Below are positions 63,961 through 64,000 of a stretch of 64,000 nt of DNA, piece by piece; positions within the stretch are counted from its first letter, which is position 1, and every line of letters starts with the position of its first letter. Both the position numbers and the translations under genes were made by a program. The stretch comes from Terrimonas sp. (GTDB lineage: Bacteria; Bacteroidota; Bacteroidia; Chitinophagales; Chitinophagaceae): NCBI RefSeq assembly GCF_003075435.1, contig NZ_QCZJ01000021.1, forward strand, positions 1-64,000. The letters are read 5' to 3'. Below the pieces are notes generated by a model. The model was not told where the DNA came from. It searched no databases and saw only the letters and a program-made list of their open reading frames with translations.

Positions 63961-64000
63961 ATTATCAGTCACAGAACAGATAAGCAAAGGTCAACACTTA

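Noticed and set aside
1-64000. tRNA, rRNA and CRISPR arrays
   Set aside because: No cloverleaf with GTTCGANTC arm, no rRNA signature and no regularly spaced direct repeats were found by eye. A covariance scan could still reveal a missed RNA.

Overview
The window is one continuous chromosomal stretch from a member of the phylum Bacteroidota, most likely family Chitinophagaceae or a close relative. This is inferred from several signs: TAnnTTTG-type -7 promoter elements, few strong Shine-Dalgarno sequences, two proteins with C-terminal type IX secretion (T9SS) sorting domains, a DUF3822-rsmD pair, a complete SUF operon, LpxK (so an outer membrane), and many secreted glycan enzymes including GH92, PL8 and DUF1080 proteins. 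I see no rRNA, tRNA, CRISPR array, complete IS element or prophage.

Layout. 0.1-3 kb: LuxE-like acyl-protein synthetase, a small lipoprotein and an M42 aminopeptidase. 2.9-7.6 kb: a tight four-gene envelope cluster made of a 57-aa DPGSGS membrane protein, a kinase-like/methyltransferase fusion, an LTA-synthase-like phospho- or sulfo-transferase and a polytopic GT-C-like protein. 7.7-18.3 kb: SRPBCC protein, a secreted propeller-like protein, then a glycan locus (DUF1080, GH92 mannosidase, Tat-exported Gfo/Idh oxidoreductase), a beta-barrel protein with tandem repeats, a diheme cytochrome c and a lipoprotein gene broken by an in-frame stop. 18.6 kb: a membrane-anchored TIR protein. 20-26.1 kb: the SUF Fe-S assembly operon on the minus strand (A-type carrier, sufB, C, D, S, E, T). 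26.3-26.7 kb: a 329-bp MITE-like insertion with 17-bp terminal inverted repeats and a 10-bp target duplication. 26.8-30.2 kb: a large PKD/T9SS protein. 30.3-38.6 kb: a housekeeping run (DUF3822, rsmD, 5-formyl-THF cyclo-ligase, lpxK, RNase R, polyprenyl synthase) and an APC permease. 38.7-47.9 kb: acyl-CoA-dehydrogenase-like protein, then a second sugar-oxidation locus (thioredoxin-like protein, hitch-hiker small subunit, Fe-S GMC dehydrogenase, DUF1080, galactokinase, Gfo/Idh, sugar isomerase). 48-54 kb: acyl-CoA-binding protein, sterol-desaturase-like hydroxylase, bestrophin and a chondroitinase-ABC-type PL8 lyase with a T9SS tail. 54.3-56 kb: lepA. 56.2-61 kb: an accessory stretch of co-oriented orphan genes with a group II intron 3' remnant. 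61-64 kb: asnB and a WYL regulator.

How the genes fit together. The two sugar loci look like the oxidative (3-keto-glycoside) route of glycan breakdown. A periplasmic GMC dehydrogenase with its Tat-exported small subunit would oxidise glycosides. The 3-keto products would be cleaved by DUF1080 proteins and interconverted by Gfo/Idh enzymes and a TIM-barrel isomerase. GH92 and PL8 enzymes would supply mannosyl and glycosaminoglycan fragments. No SusC/SusD pair is present, so uptake must be encoded elsewhere. The most unusual items are the kinase-like/methyltransferase envelope cluster, the TIR-transmembrane protein, an RsmD homologue lacking the acidic residue of its DPPY motif, and several families of large imperfect palindromic intergenic repeats.
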